Of a stretch of DNA of 64,000 nucleotides, positions 16,189 to 23,008 are shown one piece after another. Location: the NCBI GenBank assembly GCA_903925075.1, contig CAIYDQ010000128.1, forward strand, positions 1 through 64,000, written 5' to 3'. Position 1 is the first letter of the stretch. Each line of letters begins with the position of its first letter. Under the pieces are notes generated by a model. It searched no databases, was not told the origin of the DNA, and worked only from the letters and a program-made list of their open reading frames with translations. The DNA comes from an uncultured Geobacter sp. Its GTDB lineage: Bacteria > Desulfobacterota > Desulfuromonadia > Geobacterales > Geobacteraceae. The position numbers and the translations under genes were made by a program.

Positions 16189-16866
16189 CTAGACGACGTG
16201 GATCTTTTGCCCTTCCTTGAAAGGGTATTCCTCGCCCTTCGCAACTTGGCAGATCAGGTGCAAGGTACGAAAGGACACGTTGCGGCAGTCCCTAACCTCT
16301 TTCAAGTCAAGATCAATGCCGACCGGCACGGCGTCTTGAGCGGTCTTGATCGCTTCAAGAAGCAGTTCCACCACACCGACCACATCCGATTGCCGCAGGT
16401 ACACCGTATCGTCAATCCTGGTTGCCTTGCACATGGCAAGGAGTTCGGCAATGGGCGACGGCGCCTGGGGGGTGCCGGCAACGTTCGGCAGGGGTGTTTC
16501 GTAAAGCATGATCCTTGCGCCGGTCACCGGCTGCGAATCCGCCAGCACGAAGGCAGGCGCCGGCGGTGGGGCGGGCGATATAACGGCGCAAGGGAGGGCG
16601 CGGTATCTGTGCCCACGACCAAACGCCTCTTTTTTCCACATGCGCCGATCTTCACCCACTTCCAGGACGGCATCAACATGCGCCCTGGCACCCGACACGC
16701 CATTCAGCCTGAGATGTTCTCCCAATTTGAGGGCGAAGATCGTGGATGCAAGGCTCGCTGTTGGACTGCTAAGGATGAAAGCCCTGGTCAACTCCAAATC
16801 CCTTTCTTTCACATACGGTTTCCGGGTATCCTTTAAATCCGCAGCTCTACTGTCCGATGCTCTCAT
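16189..16866 (-). CDS. hypothetical phage protein, 225 residues
   Basis: Starts at 16866 with the run GAGGGGGGG seven bases upstream, overlapping the stop of the helicase-loader-like gene by four bases. The first 90 residues are helical and charged, residues about 95-125 are Pro/Ala rich, and the C-terminal half contains a helical stretch (VVELLLEAIKTAQDAVPVGI). I do not recognise a family. Its place next to replication genes suggests a role in DNA metabolism, but that is only context. Confidence 0.55.
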   Translation of the reverse strand: MRASDSRAADLKDTRKPYVKERDLELTRAFILSSPTASLASTIFALKLGEHLRLNGVSGARAHVDAVLEVGEDRRMWKKEAFGRGHRYRALPCAVISPAPPPAPAFVLADSQPVTGARIMLYETPLPNVAGTPQAPSPIAELLAMCKATRIDDTVYLRQSDVVGVVELLLEAIKTAQDAVPVGIDLDLKEVRDCRNVSFRTLHLICQVAKGEEYPFKEGQKIHVV

Positions 16867-17345
16867 TGCATCCCCCCCTCGATTTTGGTTGCGGCGGCTT
16901 CCCGCCGTGCGCTCATAACCTCGTACTCGTCGCGGGCCACGCCCCAGCCGAAGCCTGGGTAAGCCCTTTCCATGGACGCCATGGCGTCCAACTTGTGCTG
17001 TCTCGTTTCTTTGGTGCTCATCATGGCGTAGACTCTTGCCGCGTCCCGGTCATACTCGGCCTTGAGGTGTGGGGGAAGGTTGGAGCACGTTGATTCCGGC
17101 AGTTGCCGGGCCGGGTCCGTGATCCGACTTTTGAACATTCGCGCCGCGTCCCGCATCTCGTTTATCCTGGGGAAGTAGCCGCCATGGTCCCGGCAGTAAA
17201 CCGCAGCCGACCGGACAGCTTCAAGCGGGAAGGGCAACAGGGCATCGAAATACTCGGCCTGTTTCACCGATGTCAGTTCCAGGTCATAGCACTCGGCCAG
17301 GGTCAGGAGAATGTCTACGAAGGGAATAAAATCAGTTTTTTCCAT
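16863..17345 (-). CDS. phage helicase-loader-like protein (G39P type)
   Basis: A 160-residue protein with the pattern of phage replicative-helicase loaders and inhibitors such as G39P: an N-terminal helical domain (ILLTLAECYDLELT, then FPLEAVRSAAVYC) and the stretch FPRINEMRDA, followed by a flexible charged C terminus. It lies directly after a replication-initiator-like gene with a 14-base overlap, the usual order of O and P type genes. The site AAAGGATCTTCA precedes its ATG. The family call is by pattern only. Confidence 0.5.
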   Translation of the reverse strand: MEKTDFIPFVDILLTLAECYDLELTSVKQAEYFDALLPFPLEAVRSAAVYCRDHGGYFPRINEMRDAARMFKSRITDPARQLPESTCSNLPPHLKAEYDRDAARVYAMMSTKETRQHKLDAMASMERAYPGFGWGVARDEYEVMSARREAAATKIEGGMQ

Positions 17346-18195
17346 TGAAGATCCTTTCGGCGGCTTGCCGGGCGTTTTCCTTGTTGGCTTCCGTTCTCTG
17401 TTGGGCTTTGGACATTGGGGCGGATAACGTCACGACCTGAGCTTGATTCTCATCTTCCCAGCGCCTACCGGCTATCCAGCCCTGCGCCATTTTTGGCGTT
17501 TTCCCTTGGGCGAGAAGGCTTGGCCGCCGAGATGCTTCCCGGCTTGCCGCTGCGACAATTTCGGCAATGAGGGTATCGGTCATCATCGGTACATCCATCC
17601 AGGCGTCCGCTGCTTCGGCACGACTGGCTTTGTAGTTGAACGCAGCCCAAAACGCTTTGAAGGTGGCAAGGCGCTTCCCGGTCAACTTGCGCTTTTTCTT
17701 TGTCAGGATAAATTCCGGTTCTGCATTTTCCACCCCCTGTTCGTCGGCAGACGGACAAAGGGGTTTAGAATCAGGAATCAGTGAATCAGGAATCAGTGAA
17801 TCAGGAATCAATGAATCAGCAGGATATTCACCGGGGCTTAACGGTGAATCCACCGTGCCTTGACAACTAGGCGGGATTAAGCTCTTTTTTTCAGTGTGAT
17901 GCGGGTTTTGATGCTTCTTGAAATTCACGATTTCGATGTAGTGTTTTTCGCCGACTGCGTACCGAATCACCAACTCCATCCGTGACATTGCCGTTAGATA
18001 ACCGTTAATATCCTGGACATCCACCGTCTCGCGGTAAGGAAAAATCTCGGCTTTTATCCTGCGCGGACGATCTTCAAGGCGTCCCTCCCGGTCGGCCATG
18101 CACCACAGCCCAGCAAAGAGCAACGCCAAATAGGGGTCGGCAGTTCCCAGCGTTTCATTCAGGAAGAATCCCGGTTTAATATTCCTTGCCCTCAT
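17332..18195 (-). CDS. phage replication initiator (replisome organiser)-like protein
   Basis: Start at 18195 after AAAGGGGGGGAC. The N-terminal 100 residues resemble the DNA-binding domain of phage replisome organisers (GFFLNETL, LLFAGLWCMADREGRLEDRP, RIKAEIFPY, KKHQNPH). A linker at about 125-143 contains three exact copies of SLIPD encoded by 15-bp tandem repeats. The C-terminal half has a basic block (KKKRKLTGKR) and a helical domain (FWAAFNYKASRAEAADAW). As in lambda O, where the origin lies inside the gene, the repeats could be origin iterons. An in-frame ATG at 18219 is less well placed. The next gene, a helicase-loader-like one, overlaps it. Confidence 0.65.
   Translation of the reverse strand: MRARNIKPGFFLNETLGTADPYLALLFAGLWCMADREGRLEDRPRRIKAEIFPYRETVDVQDINGYLTAMSRMELVIRYAVGEKHYIEIVNFKKHQNPHHTEKKSLIPPSCQGTVDSPLSPGEYPADSLIPDSLIPDSLIPDSKPLCPSADEQGVENAEPEFILTKKKRKLTGKRLATFKAFWAAFNYKASRAEAADAWMDVPMMTDTLIAEIVAAASREASRRPSLLAQGKTPKMAQGWIAGRRWEDENQAQVVTLSAPMSKAQQRTEANKENARQAAERIFNGKN
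17768..17819. repeat. 15-bp tandem repeats, candidate origin iterons
   Basis: GAATCAGGAATCAGT at 17768-17782 and 17783-17797, GAATCAGGAATCAAT at 17798-17812 and a partial copy to 17819. Each unit also contains the internal repeat GAATCAG. They are in frame within the initiator gene. Confidence 0.75.
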
Positions 18196-18205
18196 GTCCC
18201 CCCCT

Positions 18206-18799
18206 TTAGCCCAGATCATATGGCAGCAACATTTTCCTTACAGGCTTTGGGATAGCATCCAGATCCGTGATCGCGCCCGCTTCTACCAGCGCCTTTATCT
18301 CGTCCGGTGTGTAAATCTTCACATCGCCGGCGGGAAACGCCCCTTCTCGCACCTTCAGCCCCATGGCCGCCAGTGCTTGAACGTGAACTTGCGTGAGAGT
18401 CAGCACCGGTTTAGTTGAAACTGGCGGCGGCTTTTCCAACTTCTTCTGTTCCACCGGCGAGATAGGTTTCGGTTCCGTAACCCACTTGTACGCGCTGTTC
18501 TTTTTCGACCGCAACAAACTACGCTGGTACGCCTCTTTTGCCATGATGGGACGGCATACGTCGCAGTAGTGGTGATGCCCGAATATTTCTGTTGGCTTAC
18601 CTGTTGGGGTACAGTGCCCGCCTGGGCAATATTTATGTTTCGCCCTCATCTTCGCCCGGTGTCTAATACCCGCATCCCTAGCTTGGGTTGTAATCCTCGC
18701 GTTGATACAAGCTGCACAGAATTTCTTGGGTGAATCAGTCAGGTTCTCACATCCCTCTGTGCCGCACTCCTTTTGGTGTGCCTCTGTGCGTTTTGTCAT
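18206..18799 (-). CDS. cysteine-rich hypothetical protein, 197 residues
   Basis: The N-terminal half has several Cys/His pairs: CGTEGCENL, KFCAACINAR, YCPGGHC and HHHYCDVC, consistent with two zinc-binding modules. Residues about 110-130 are Pro/Lys rich. The C-terminal third (about 130-197) is a separate small domain containing YTPDEIKALVEAGAI. Possibly an HNH-like or DNA-binding phage protein, but I see no full HNH signature. It overlaps the gene upstream by four bases (ATGA) and precedes the initiator gene by 10 bases. Confidence 0.5.
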   Translation of the reverse strand: MTKRTEAHQKECGTEGCENLTDSPKKFCAACINARITTQARDAGIRHRAKMRAKHKYCPGGHCTPTGKPTEIFGHHHYCDVCRPIMAKEAYQRSLLRSKKNSAYKWVTEPKPISPVEQKKLEKPPPVSTKPVLTLTQVHVQALAAMGLKVREGAFPAGDVKIYTPDEIKALVEAGAITDLDAIPKPVRKMLLPYDLG

Positions 18800-19044
18800 G
18801 CGTCACTCTCTCCGGTAAGAAACTGAATCCGCCGGGCCATCAGGTTGATAATCTGGATCGCCTCGGCTATTTCCCCATGCGTCCCGTTGATGTCGTTCAC
18901 CAGCCATGCGGCTGTCCATTCGCCAAATTCCTCAAATATGGCCTGGGCCTGCTTACTCTCACGGGTGTTCTGCCACATGCCATGCTTCAGCTTGGCGCAA
19001 GCGTTTTCCAGTTCGACCCGCGCCCAAATTTCAGCCCTTAGCAT
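18796..19044 (-). CDS. hypothetical phage protein, 82 residues
   Basis: The start at 19044 is preceded by GGAGGATACCTG and overlaps the end of the RuvC-like gene by 14 bases; the longer frame to 19113 lies inside that gene. Helical and amphipathic (IFEEFGEWTAAWLVNDI, EAIQIINLMARRIQFL). No family recognised. Confidence 0.5.
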   Translation of the reverse strand: MLRAEIWARVELENACAKLKHGMWQNTRESKQAQAIFEEFGEWTAAWLVNDINGTHGEIAEAIQIINLMARRIQFLTGESDA

Positions 19045-19504
19045 CAGGTATCCTCCCGTACTTCGTGATGTCGCAGTGGTAGACAGCAATGGCAAACGCG
19101 GAACGCTTGTCACTTGCCCCTTTGAGTTGGTGCAGCGGTTCGCCCTTCTTGTCCCCGCCGAAGCGAGTCATAAGCGCCATCCGCAGTACGGCATCAGAAA
19201 CTTTGCCAACTCCGCAGATAGCTTTTGCGTATTCGGGCCGGTTATAGACCGCAGCCGGCAGGAACTCGGCGGCGCAAATTTCGATGATCCGCCCCACTTC
19301 GTAGCAAGTGTCAAATACCTCTCTACCAACGGGCATCCCATACGACTGAATCCCTTCAACTGCCGCCGCGTCCACGCCGCCCAACCGCCGCAAGAAGCGA
19401 CGAAACTCATTGTTCGGCATCTTCACGGCGTCTATGATTTGCAACTCATCAATCACGCAATAGGCCGTTTCGGAAGACCCCGGATCGATCCCGATCACTC
19501 TCAA
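19031..19504 (-). CDS. RuvC-like Holliday junction resolvase of phage type
   Basis: A 157-residue protein with the RNase H fold signature of RuvC: first acidic residue in IGIDPGSSETAYCVID, second in AAAVEGIQSYG, and C-terminal acidic residue in ASDKRSAFAIAVYH. Phages and satellites encode such short RuvC forms to resolve branched DNA before packaging. The frame starts with TTG at 19504 (GTG at 19498 also possible) after GGGGGTGAGAT, overlapping the previous stop. It sits among recombination and replication genes. Confidence 0.65.
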   Translation of the reverse strand: MRVIGIDPGSSETAYCVIDELQIIDAVKMPNNEFRRFLRRLGGVDAAAVEGIQSYGMPVGREVFDTCYEVGRIIEICAAEFLPAAVYNRPEYAKAICGVGKVSDAVLRMALMTRFGGDKKGEPLHQLKGASDKRSAFAIAVYHCDITKYGRIPDAKG

Positions 19505-19899
19505 ATCTCACCCCCGCTTTTGGTGATGAGTTGATATTCGTACAGACCCTCACCGAGATAGCGCCGATTGACGGTATGCCCGCCGAAGCGGGCTTTGCGT
19601 AGGTGTCTGAGTTGCGCGGAAATGGACGGCGCATGGTCGCCGGTCGCCGCCTCTATTGCGTCAAGGGTCCGCCACTTCCCATCTTTCATCACTTCAAACA
19701 CCCGTTTCAGTTGGCCGGTCAGCCGCCGGTCGTCCCTGTCCGGGACATAATCAGCACCGTTGAAATGCGGTACTTTCATGGCTCCCCCCTTAAAATGTGC
19801 CGGGATAAGCGGCCCCGGCCCGCCGCAGGTTGCGGTAATCGCCAAAATGAGCATCAAGGTTGCCCACAGCATGAAATCCACGGATTTGAACTTATCCAC
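19501..19899 (-). CDS. winged-helix protein with two likely starts (membrane and soluble forms)
   Basis: From GTG at 19899 (AGGGGGG four bases upstream, overlapping the previous stop) the 132-residue product begins with a hydrophobic segment (FMLWATLMLILAITATC) that could anchor it in the membrane. An internal in-frame ATG at 19779 also has a strong site, AAGGGGGGAGCC, and would give a 92-residue soluble form. The shared part contains a helix-turn-helix-like region (WRTLDAIEAATGDHAPSIS, then QLRHLRKARFGG) as in small phage DNA-binding proteins. The two strong sites suggest either alternative initiation or a tiny membrane gene read into the next one. Function unknown. Confidence 0.5.
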   Translation of the reverse strand: MDKFKSVDFMLWATLMLILAITATCGGPGPLIPAHFKGGAMKVPHFNGADYVPDRDDRRLTGQLKRVFEVMKDGKWRTLDAIEAATGDHAPSISAQLRHLRKARFGGHTVNRRYLGEGLYEYQLITKSGGEI

Positions 19900-20680
19900 C
19901 GGTCCCCCCTGCCGCCTTTTTAGCCAGCGCCTCAAGTGTGTGGGTCAGGAATTCGATACGCTTCCCGTCCAGGACGCGATAGTCCTCTACACCCTCCCGT
20001 GCCGGGTAGTCGCCCTTGGCGGGAATCGCGGAATGCGCCTTGATGGTTGCCTTCTTCGCCGCCGTGTCCGTGCCGTGCAGCGCGTCCAGCGCGGCCTTTG
20101 CTCTTGGGAAATATTTTGCTTGCGCTTCGGTCAGGTCTCTGGCTGTAGTGCCGGGCTTGGTCGTTTGTGGCGCCGCCTCGGTCGCGGGGGTCTTCTTGGG
20201 CGGTTTAGGTGAATCGTCCTCTTCGATATGCAGATCCCCCTTGTGCCACAGGTCGAGCGCCGCGCCGAAGCGCATGGCCGCGTTTCTGAGCGCGTCCCCG
20301 ATCCTCTCTTTCATGGCGTCCCCGCCGGTCTTGCCCGGCGCGTCGCCGTATCCCAGCCGCGTGATCCCGCAGATAGTCAGCCTGATCCAAAGTCCGCCGT
20401 CGCGGTCCAAGGCAGGGAAACCCATGGCATCGAGTGCCAACGGCTCCCATGTCCATTCCGGGTCAACGTCCAACATCCGGTCGGTAAGCGCCGCGTGCCC
20501 GACATACGACAAGTGCAGCATCATGGTTGTGGCGTGATACCCCCCGCACACCTTGCACGTTGCCTTGGGCAGCTTGTCCATTTCCTCGCGCTTCTTCATC
20601 GGCTTTGGAAGCTGGCTGATCTGGTTCTCAGCAAACGGGTCGCGCATCTTTTTCAGGTGTTCCAGTAGCGTTTCGTTCAT
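19892..20680 (-). CDS. phage ssDNA-annealing (Rad52/Sak-like) protein
   Basis: A 262-residue protein of the type annotated as phage single-strand annealing or Rad52/Sak-like: WTWEPLALDAMGFPALDRD, GGLWIRLTICGITRLGYGDA, then KERIGDALRNAAMRFGAALD. That core spans about residues 60-150 and is followed by a low-complexity acidic/Pro linker and a C-terminal helical region. It would promote annealing of ssDNA during phage recombination. A CKVCGG pair at about 42-47 may bind zinc. Gp157 lies just upstream, a frequent arrangement. Confidence 0.65.
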   Translation of the reverse strand: MNETLLEHLKKMRDPFAENQISQLPKPMKKREEMDKLPKATCKVCGGYHATTMMLHLSYVGHAALTDRMLDVDPEWTWEPLALDAMGFPALDRDGGLWIRLTICGITRLGYGDAPGKTGGDAMKERIGDALRNAAMRFGAALDLWHKGDLHIEEDDSPKPPKKTPATEAAPQTTKPGTTARDLTEAQAKYFPRAKAALDALHGTDTAAKKATIKAHSAIPAKGDYPAREGVEDYRVLDGKRIEFLTHTLEALAKKAAGGTGG

Positions 20681-20683
20681 AGC

Positions 20684-20755
20684 TTAATCCTCGTCTCTAC
20701 GCTTGCGCGGGAACCGCCGCCGCTCGTCATGATTCTCCAGGTGGTCATGTTCCAT
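20684..20755 (-). CDS. tiny basic/acidic peptide, 23 residues
   Basis: ATG at 20755 with AGGGGGAAAAC directly upstream; the 23-residue product is charged throughout (HDERRRFPRKRRDED) and stops three bases before the start of the annealing gene. The strong site and tight fit support translation, perhaps only to couple the flanking genes. Confidence 0.4.
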   Translation of the reverse strand: MEHDHLENHDERRRFPRKRRDED

Positions 20756-20764
20756 GTTTTCCCC

Positions 20765-21244
20765 CTACCTGATCCGAAGAGAGCGGCCACTCTTGAGCGC
20801 GTATCCAGGGACGGCCTCCCCGCGCTTTAACGCCTCCTTTATCCCTGCCTTGTCCGGCATCGTCGTTGCCGGGACAACAATCAAGAATTCCGGCGGGGTC
20901 AGGGACTCATCCACTACGTCCAGGGCGGGCGGGTTGGCCTGGATCTTCAGCTTGAACGTACCAGCTTCAAAATTTTCAAATCCCATCCGCTCCATGCTGA
21001 GTTGAATGAGCTTTTTAAGCTGATCCACCTTGTTCTCCATGGCTTTGCGCCGGTCGGTGATACGGTTCTCTTCCATCTTGTAGGCGATAATGGCGAGTTC
21101 AATCGAGCGGATGAAATGGCAGATCCGGTTGTCCTTGGCGACCAAGGCGCCGAAAGCCGCTTCCATCATTTGCTCGTCAACCTCTTCCGCTTCCAGGACC
21201 GCCAACATCTCCGATGTCATGTCGTACAGCGATAAGGATTTCAC
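20765..21244 (-). CDS. siphovirus Gp157-like protein
   Basis: A 159-residue mostly helical protein with the layout of the Gp157 family: an N-terminal acidic helix (EMLAVLEAEEVDEQMM), a coiled coil (DRRKAMENKVDQLKKLIQL), then a beta stretch beginning MGFENFEAGTFKL and KSGRSLRIR near the end. Gp157 proteins have been linked to phage resistance in Streptococcus thermophilus and usually sit next to single-strand annealing genes, as here. The start is GTG at 21244, overlapping the previous stop (GTGA). Confidence 0.7.
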   Translation of the reverse strand: MKSLSLYDMTSEMLAVLEAEEVDEQMMEAAFGALVAKDNRICHFIRSIELAIIAYKMEENRITDRRKAMENKVDQLKKLIQLSMERMGFENFEAGTFKLKIQANPPALDVVDESLTPPEFLIVVPATTMPDKAGIKEALKRGEAVPGYALKSGRSLRIR

Positions 21245-21486
21245 CTTTCTACCTCCAGTACGGCCTTGCTGATGATCAGCAACACCTCTTCTGTCAACAG
21301 ATCCGTCATCTCGTGCCCCTCGATAAAAACCGACACGATTTCAAAGTCCGCCGGTTCGTCCGGCTCAAGCGGTTCACCTAGAGTGTCGCGGGCGCCCCGG
21401 TATTCCGGCCAACATTCAAAGTAGACGCAGAACGGCACCCCGGCGACCTCTACCGTCACACGATCAAGCCGCGTCGTCCGCGCCAT
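21241..21486 (-). CDS. hypothetical phage protein, 81 residues
   Basis: An 81-residue acidic protein with a first beta part (VTVEVAGVPFCVYFECWPEY) and a C-terminal helix (LTEEVLLIISKAVLEVE). It overlaps both neighbours, as is usual in this operon. No family recognised. Confidence 0.5.
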   Translation of the reverse strand: MARTTRLDRVTVEVAGVPFCVYFECWPEYRGARDTLGEPLEPDEPADFEIVSVFIEGHEMTDLLTEEVLLIISKAVLEVER

Positions 21487-21778
21487 CGGCCACCTCCATC
21501 GCTCCCCCGCCTAGGGGAATGAACGCACAATCGCTGTAACCGTCCCGCGCCTCTCCTTCCGGTTCCTGCCCCTCGACGTGCCCGACCATGGCGAGTTCGG
21601 CAAAACCCGCTTCGTAGCTTTTTACGGCGGCACAGCGCGGCCCGACATGCATGTAAATGCTCACCCGCTCACAGTTCGGATCGGCCTCGTCTACGCTTAT
21701 CGAGTAGGTGAGGGCGACCGGCTCCCCCCACCCCTGGCCGATGATCTTCAGTTTTTCCAACGCTTCCCGGAATGTCAT
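21464..21778 (-). CDS. hypothetical phage protein, 104 residues
   Basis: Start chosen at 21778, eight bases after GGGAGGTGA; the frame extends three codons further to a GTG that lies within this site. The protein is acidic and alpha/beta, with LEKLKIIGQGWGEPVALTY at the N terminus. No family recognised. Overlaps the next gene by 23 bases. Confidence 0.5.
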   Translation of the reverse strand: MTFREALEKLKIIGQGWGEPVALTYSISVDEADPNCERVSIYMHVGPRCAAVKSYEAGFAELAMVGHVEGQEPEGEARDGYSDCAFIPLGGGAMEVADGADDAA

Positions 21779-21783
21779 TTCAA

Positions 21784-21966
21784 TCACCTCCCATTATGTG
21801 TGGATTTAATCAACTTGGTTGTTTTTGTGGGCGCAGCAATAGGCAGGACAAGCCATTCAGCGCCAATTCCCATTACGCAAAGCTTGCACATGCTAGCGTA
21901 AATGGCCTTTTCTACCAGGAACCAGGATGCCCTTTTCCCCCCGCAGATGTCGCATTTCTTCATCAT
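21784..21966 (-). CDS. small zinc-binding protein, 60 residues
   Basis: Begins MMKKCDICGGKRA and contains MCKLCVMG in the middle, so two CxxC pairs that could bind one zinc. The C terminus is basic. GGAGGGCGATG precedes the start. This type of small zinc-finger protein is common in phage early operons. Confidence 0.5.
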   Translation of the reverse strand: MMKKCDICGGKRASWFLVEKAIYASMCKLCVMGIGAEWLVLPIAAPTKTTKLIKSTHNGR

Positions 21967-21993
21967 CGCCCTCCGACTTAGGTTGTCTGTAGT

Positions 21994-22218
21994 CTATTTG
22001 GTTGTTTTTCTGGACGCACGTATAGCCCTGACCGGCAAAATGCCAGCACCCCGGAACAACCGGTCCATCTCCGCTACCTCCACGTAGCGGCGTTTCCCGA
22101 CTTTGGTGCTCTTAACCATCTTCCGCGCACACAATCTCTGAAGTGTGGAAAGCACCACGTCATAGCGGGCCGCCGCAGTTTCCAGCATCAGCGTCACCTT
22201 CTCTTCCTTAACCTCCAT
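21994..22218 (-). CDS. excisionase/MerR-like DNA-binding protein, 74 residues
   Basis: The start at 22218 follows CGGAGGTGGAC. Residues about 12-60 fit a winged helix of the MerR/excisionase type (ARYDVVLSTLQRLCARKMV, then KRRYVEVAEMDRLFRG). In an island with an integrase such a protein is likely to act as excisionase (Xis/AlpA-like) or as early regulator. It lies second in the leftward operon, a common position for Xis. Confidence 0.55.
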   Translation of the reverse strand: MEVKEEKVTLMLETAAARYDVVLSTLQRLCARKMVKSTKVGKRRYVEVAEMDRLFRGAGILPVRAIRASRKTTK

Positions 22219-22378
22219 GTCCACCTCCGTTTATCCTTTCGTCCAGCTTTTCCACCGACGCCCGCAACTCCGCGCAGGCGTTCTTTGTTTGGGGGTGGTC
22301 CTCCCCCTCCGTTCTGATCCATTCGATTGTTTCAGATAAATTTTCCTGCACTGCCATAACTTCATCAGGTGTCCCCAT
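22208..22378 (-). CDS. small hypothetical protein, first gene of the leftward operon
   Basis: A 56-residue helical acidic protein starting MGTPDEVMAV, preceded by AAGGAGGGGGG. Its end overlaps the start of the excisionase-like gene by 11 bases. It follows a good leftward promoter with a leader of about 25 bases. No family recognised. Confidence 0.5.
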   Translation of the reverse strand: MGTPDEVMAVQENLSETIEWIRTEGEDHPQTKNACAELRASVEKLDERINGGGHGG

Positions 22379-22410
22379 CCCCCCTCCTTTTCAAGCGATA
22401 GATGACAATG

Positions 22411-22439
22411 GTTATACTTAAATGATTAATTTGAGTCAA
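22411..22439 (-). promoter_or_regulatory. leftward sigma-70 promoter of the island operon
   Basis: On the minus strand TTGACT (plus 22434-22439), 17 bases, TATAAC (plus 22411-22416), about 33 bases before the ATG at 22378. This is the strongest promoter match in the island. Confidence 0.6.
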
Positions 22440-22460
22440 CGTTTTTCCGTTTAATGACTC
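22433..22460. promoter_or_regulatory. palindromic operator candidate
   Basis: GAGTCA and TGACTC, separated by 16 bases, overlap the -35 box of the leftward promoter. It could be the binding site of the regulator at 22638. Confidence 0.35.
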
Positions 22461-22559
22461 CATGTTATGGTGTACCTACTCGATTTAAAAGAAATGATTT
22501 TCAATTTTAATAGAATACTTTCATACTAATGCCCAACAATCCACTGCCGCATTAAAACG

Positions 22560-22589
22560 TTGACAGCGTGAGCTATTGTGCGATATTGT
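22560..22589 (+). promoter_or_regulatory. rightward promoter of the regulator-integrase pair
   Basis: TTGACA (22560-22565), 18 bases, TATTGT (22584-22589), about 50 bases before the ATG at 22638. With the leftward promoter it forms a divergent control region like a phage immunity switch. Confidence 0.45.
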
Positions 22590-22637
22590 CCACTAAGACG
22601 ACAGGCATTGATTGAAATCACACAAAAGGAGAGGGAA

Positions 22638-23006
22638 ATGCTGAAGCTCAACGAAATATTGGCGGCACGATTCCGGCGGGCAAGCTTTACGACCATCAAG
22701 GAATTTTGGGTTAGCACCGGATGCAAGTCTCAGCTTTCCGAAGAGACGGTAAGCCGGGTGATCGGGCGCGGCCATGAGCCAGGGATTCCAACCTTCGTAA
22801 TCATAGCCTATTACCTTGGTATACCAGCCAAGGACATCGCGTTGGCCTGCCGTCGTGCCGGCGACACCGCTTTTGCCAACCTACTCGATCCGCCGGCGGC
22901 AGCGAAGCGGGCCGAAGAGGAACAAGAGTTGATCGACATATTCAACCGCGTACCGGAACACAAGCGACAATTCACGCTCGACCTGCTGAAAACAATCGGT
23001 GATTAG
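22638..23006 (+). CDS. small helix-turn-helix regulator, probable island repressor
   Basis: A 122-residue protein starting at 22638 behind AAAGGAGAGGGAA. Residues 1-75 fit a helix-turn-helix domain with the recognition segment around LSEETVSRVIGRGHEPG and IIAYYLGIP, similar to XRE-type regulators. The rest is acidic and helical (AKRAEEEQELIDIFNRV, then LDLLKTIGD). It sits two bases from the integrase gene and opposite the leftward early operon, the usual place of a phage or satellite master regulator. There is no peptidase domain, so SOS autocleavage is not expected. Confidence 0.6.
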   Translation: MLKLNEILAARFRRASFTTIKEFWVSTGCKSQLSEETVSRVIGRGHEPGIPTFVIIAYYLGIPAKDIALACRRAGDTAFANLLDPPAAAKRAEEEQELIDIFNRVPEHKRQFTLDLLKTIGD

Positions 23007-23008
23007 CC

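Noticed and set aside
17768-17819. CRISPR array
   Set aside because: The repeats are contiguous 15-bp units without spacers and lie within a coding frame; no cas gene is in the window.
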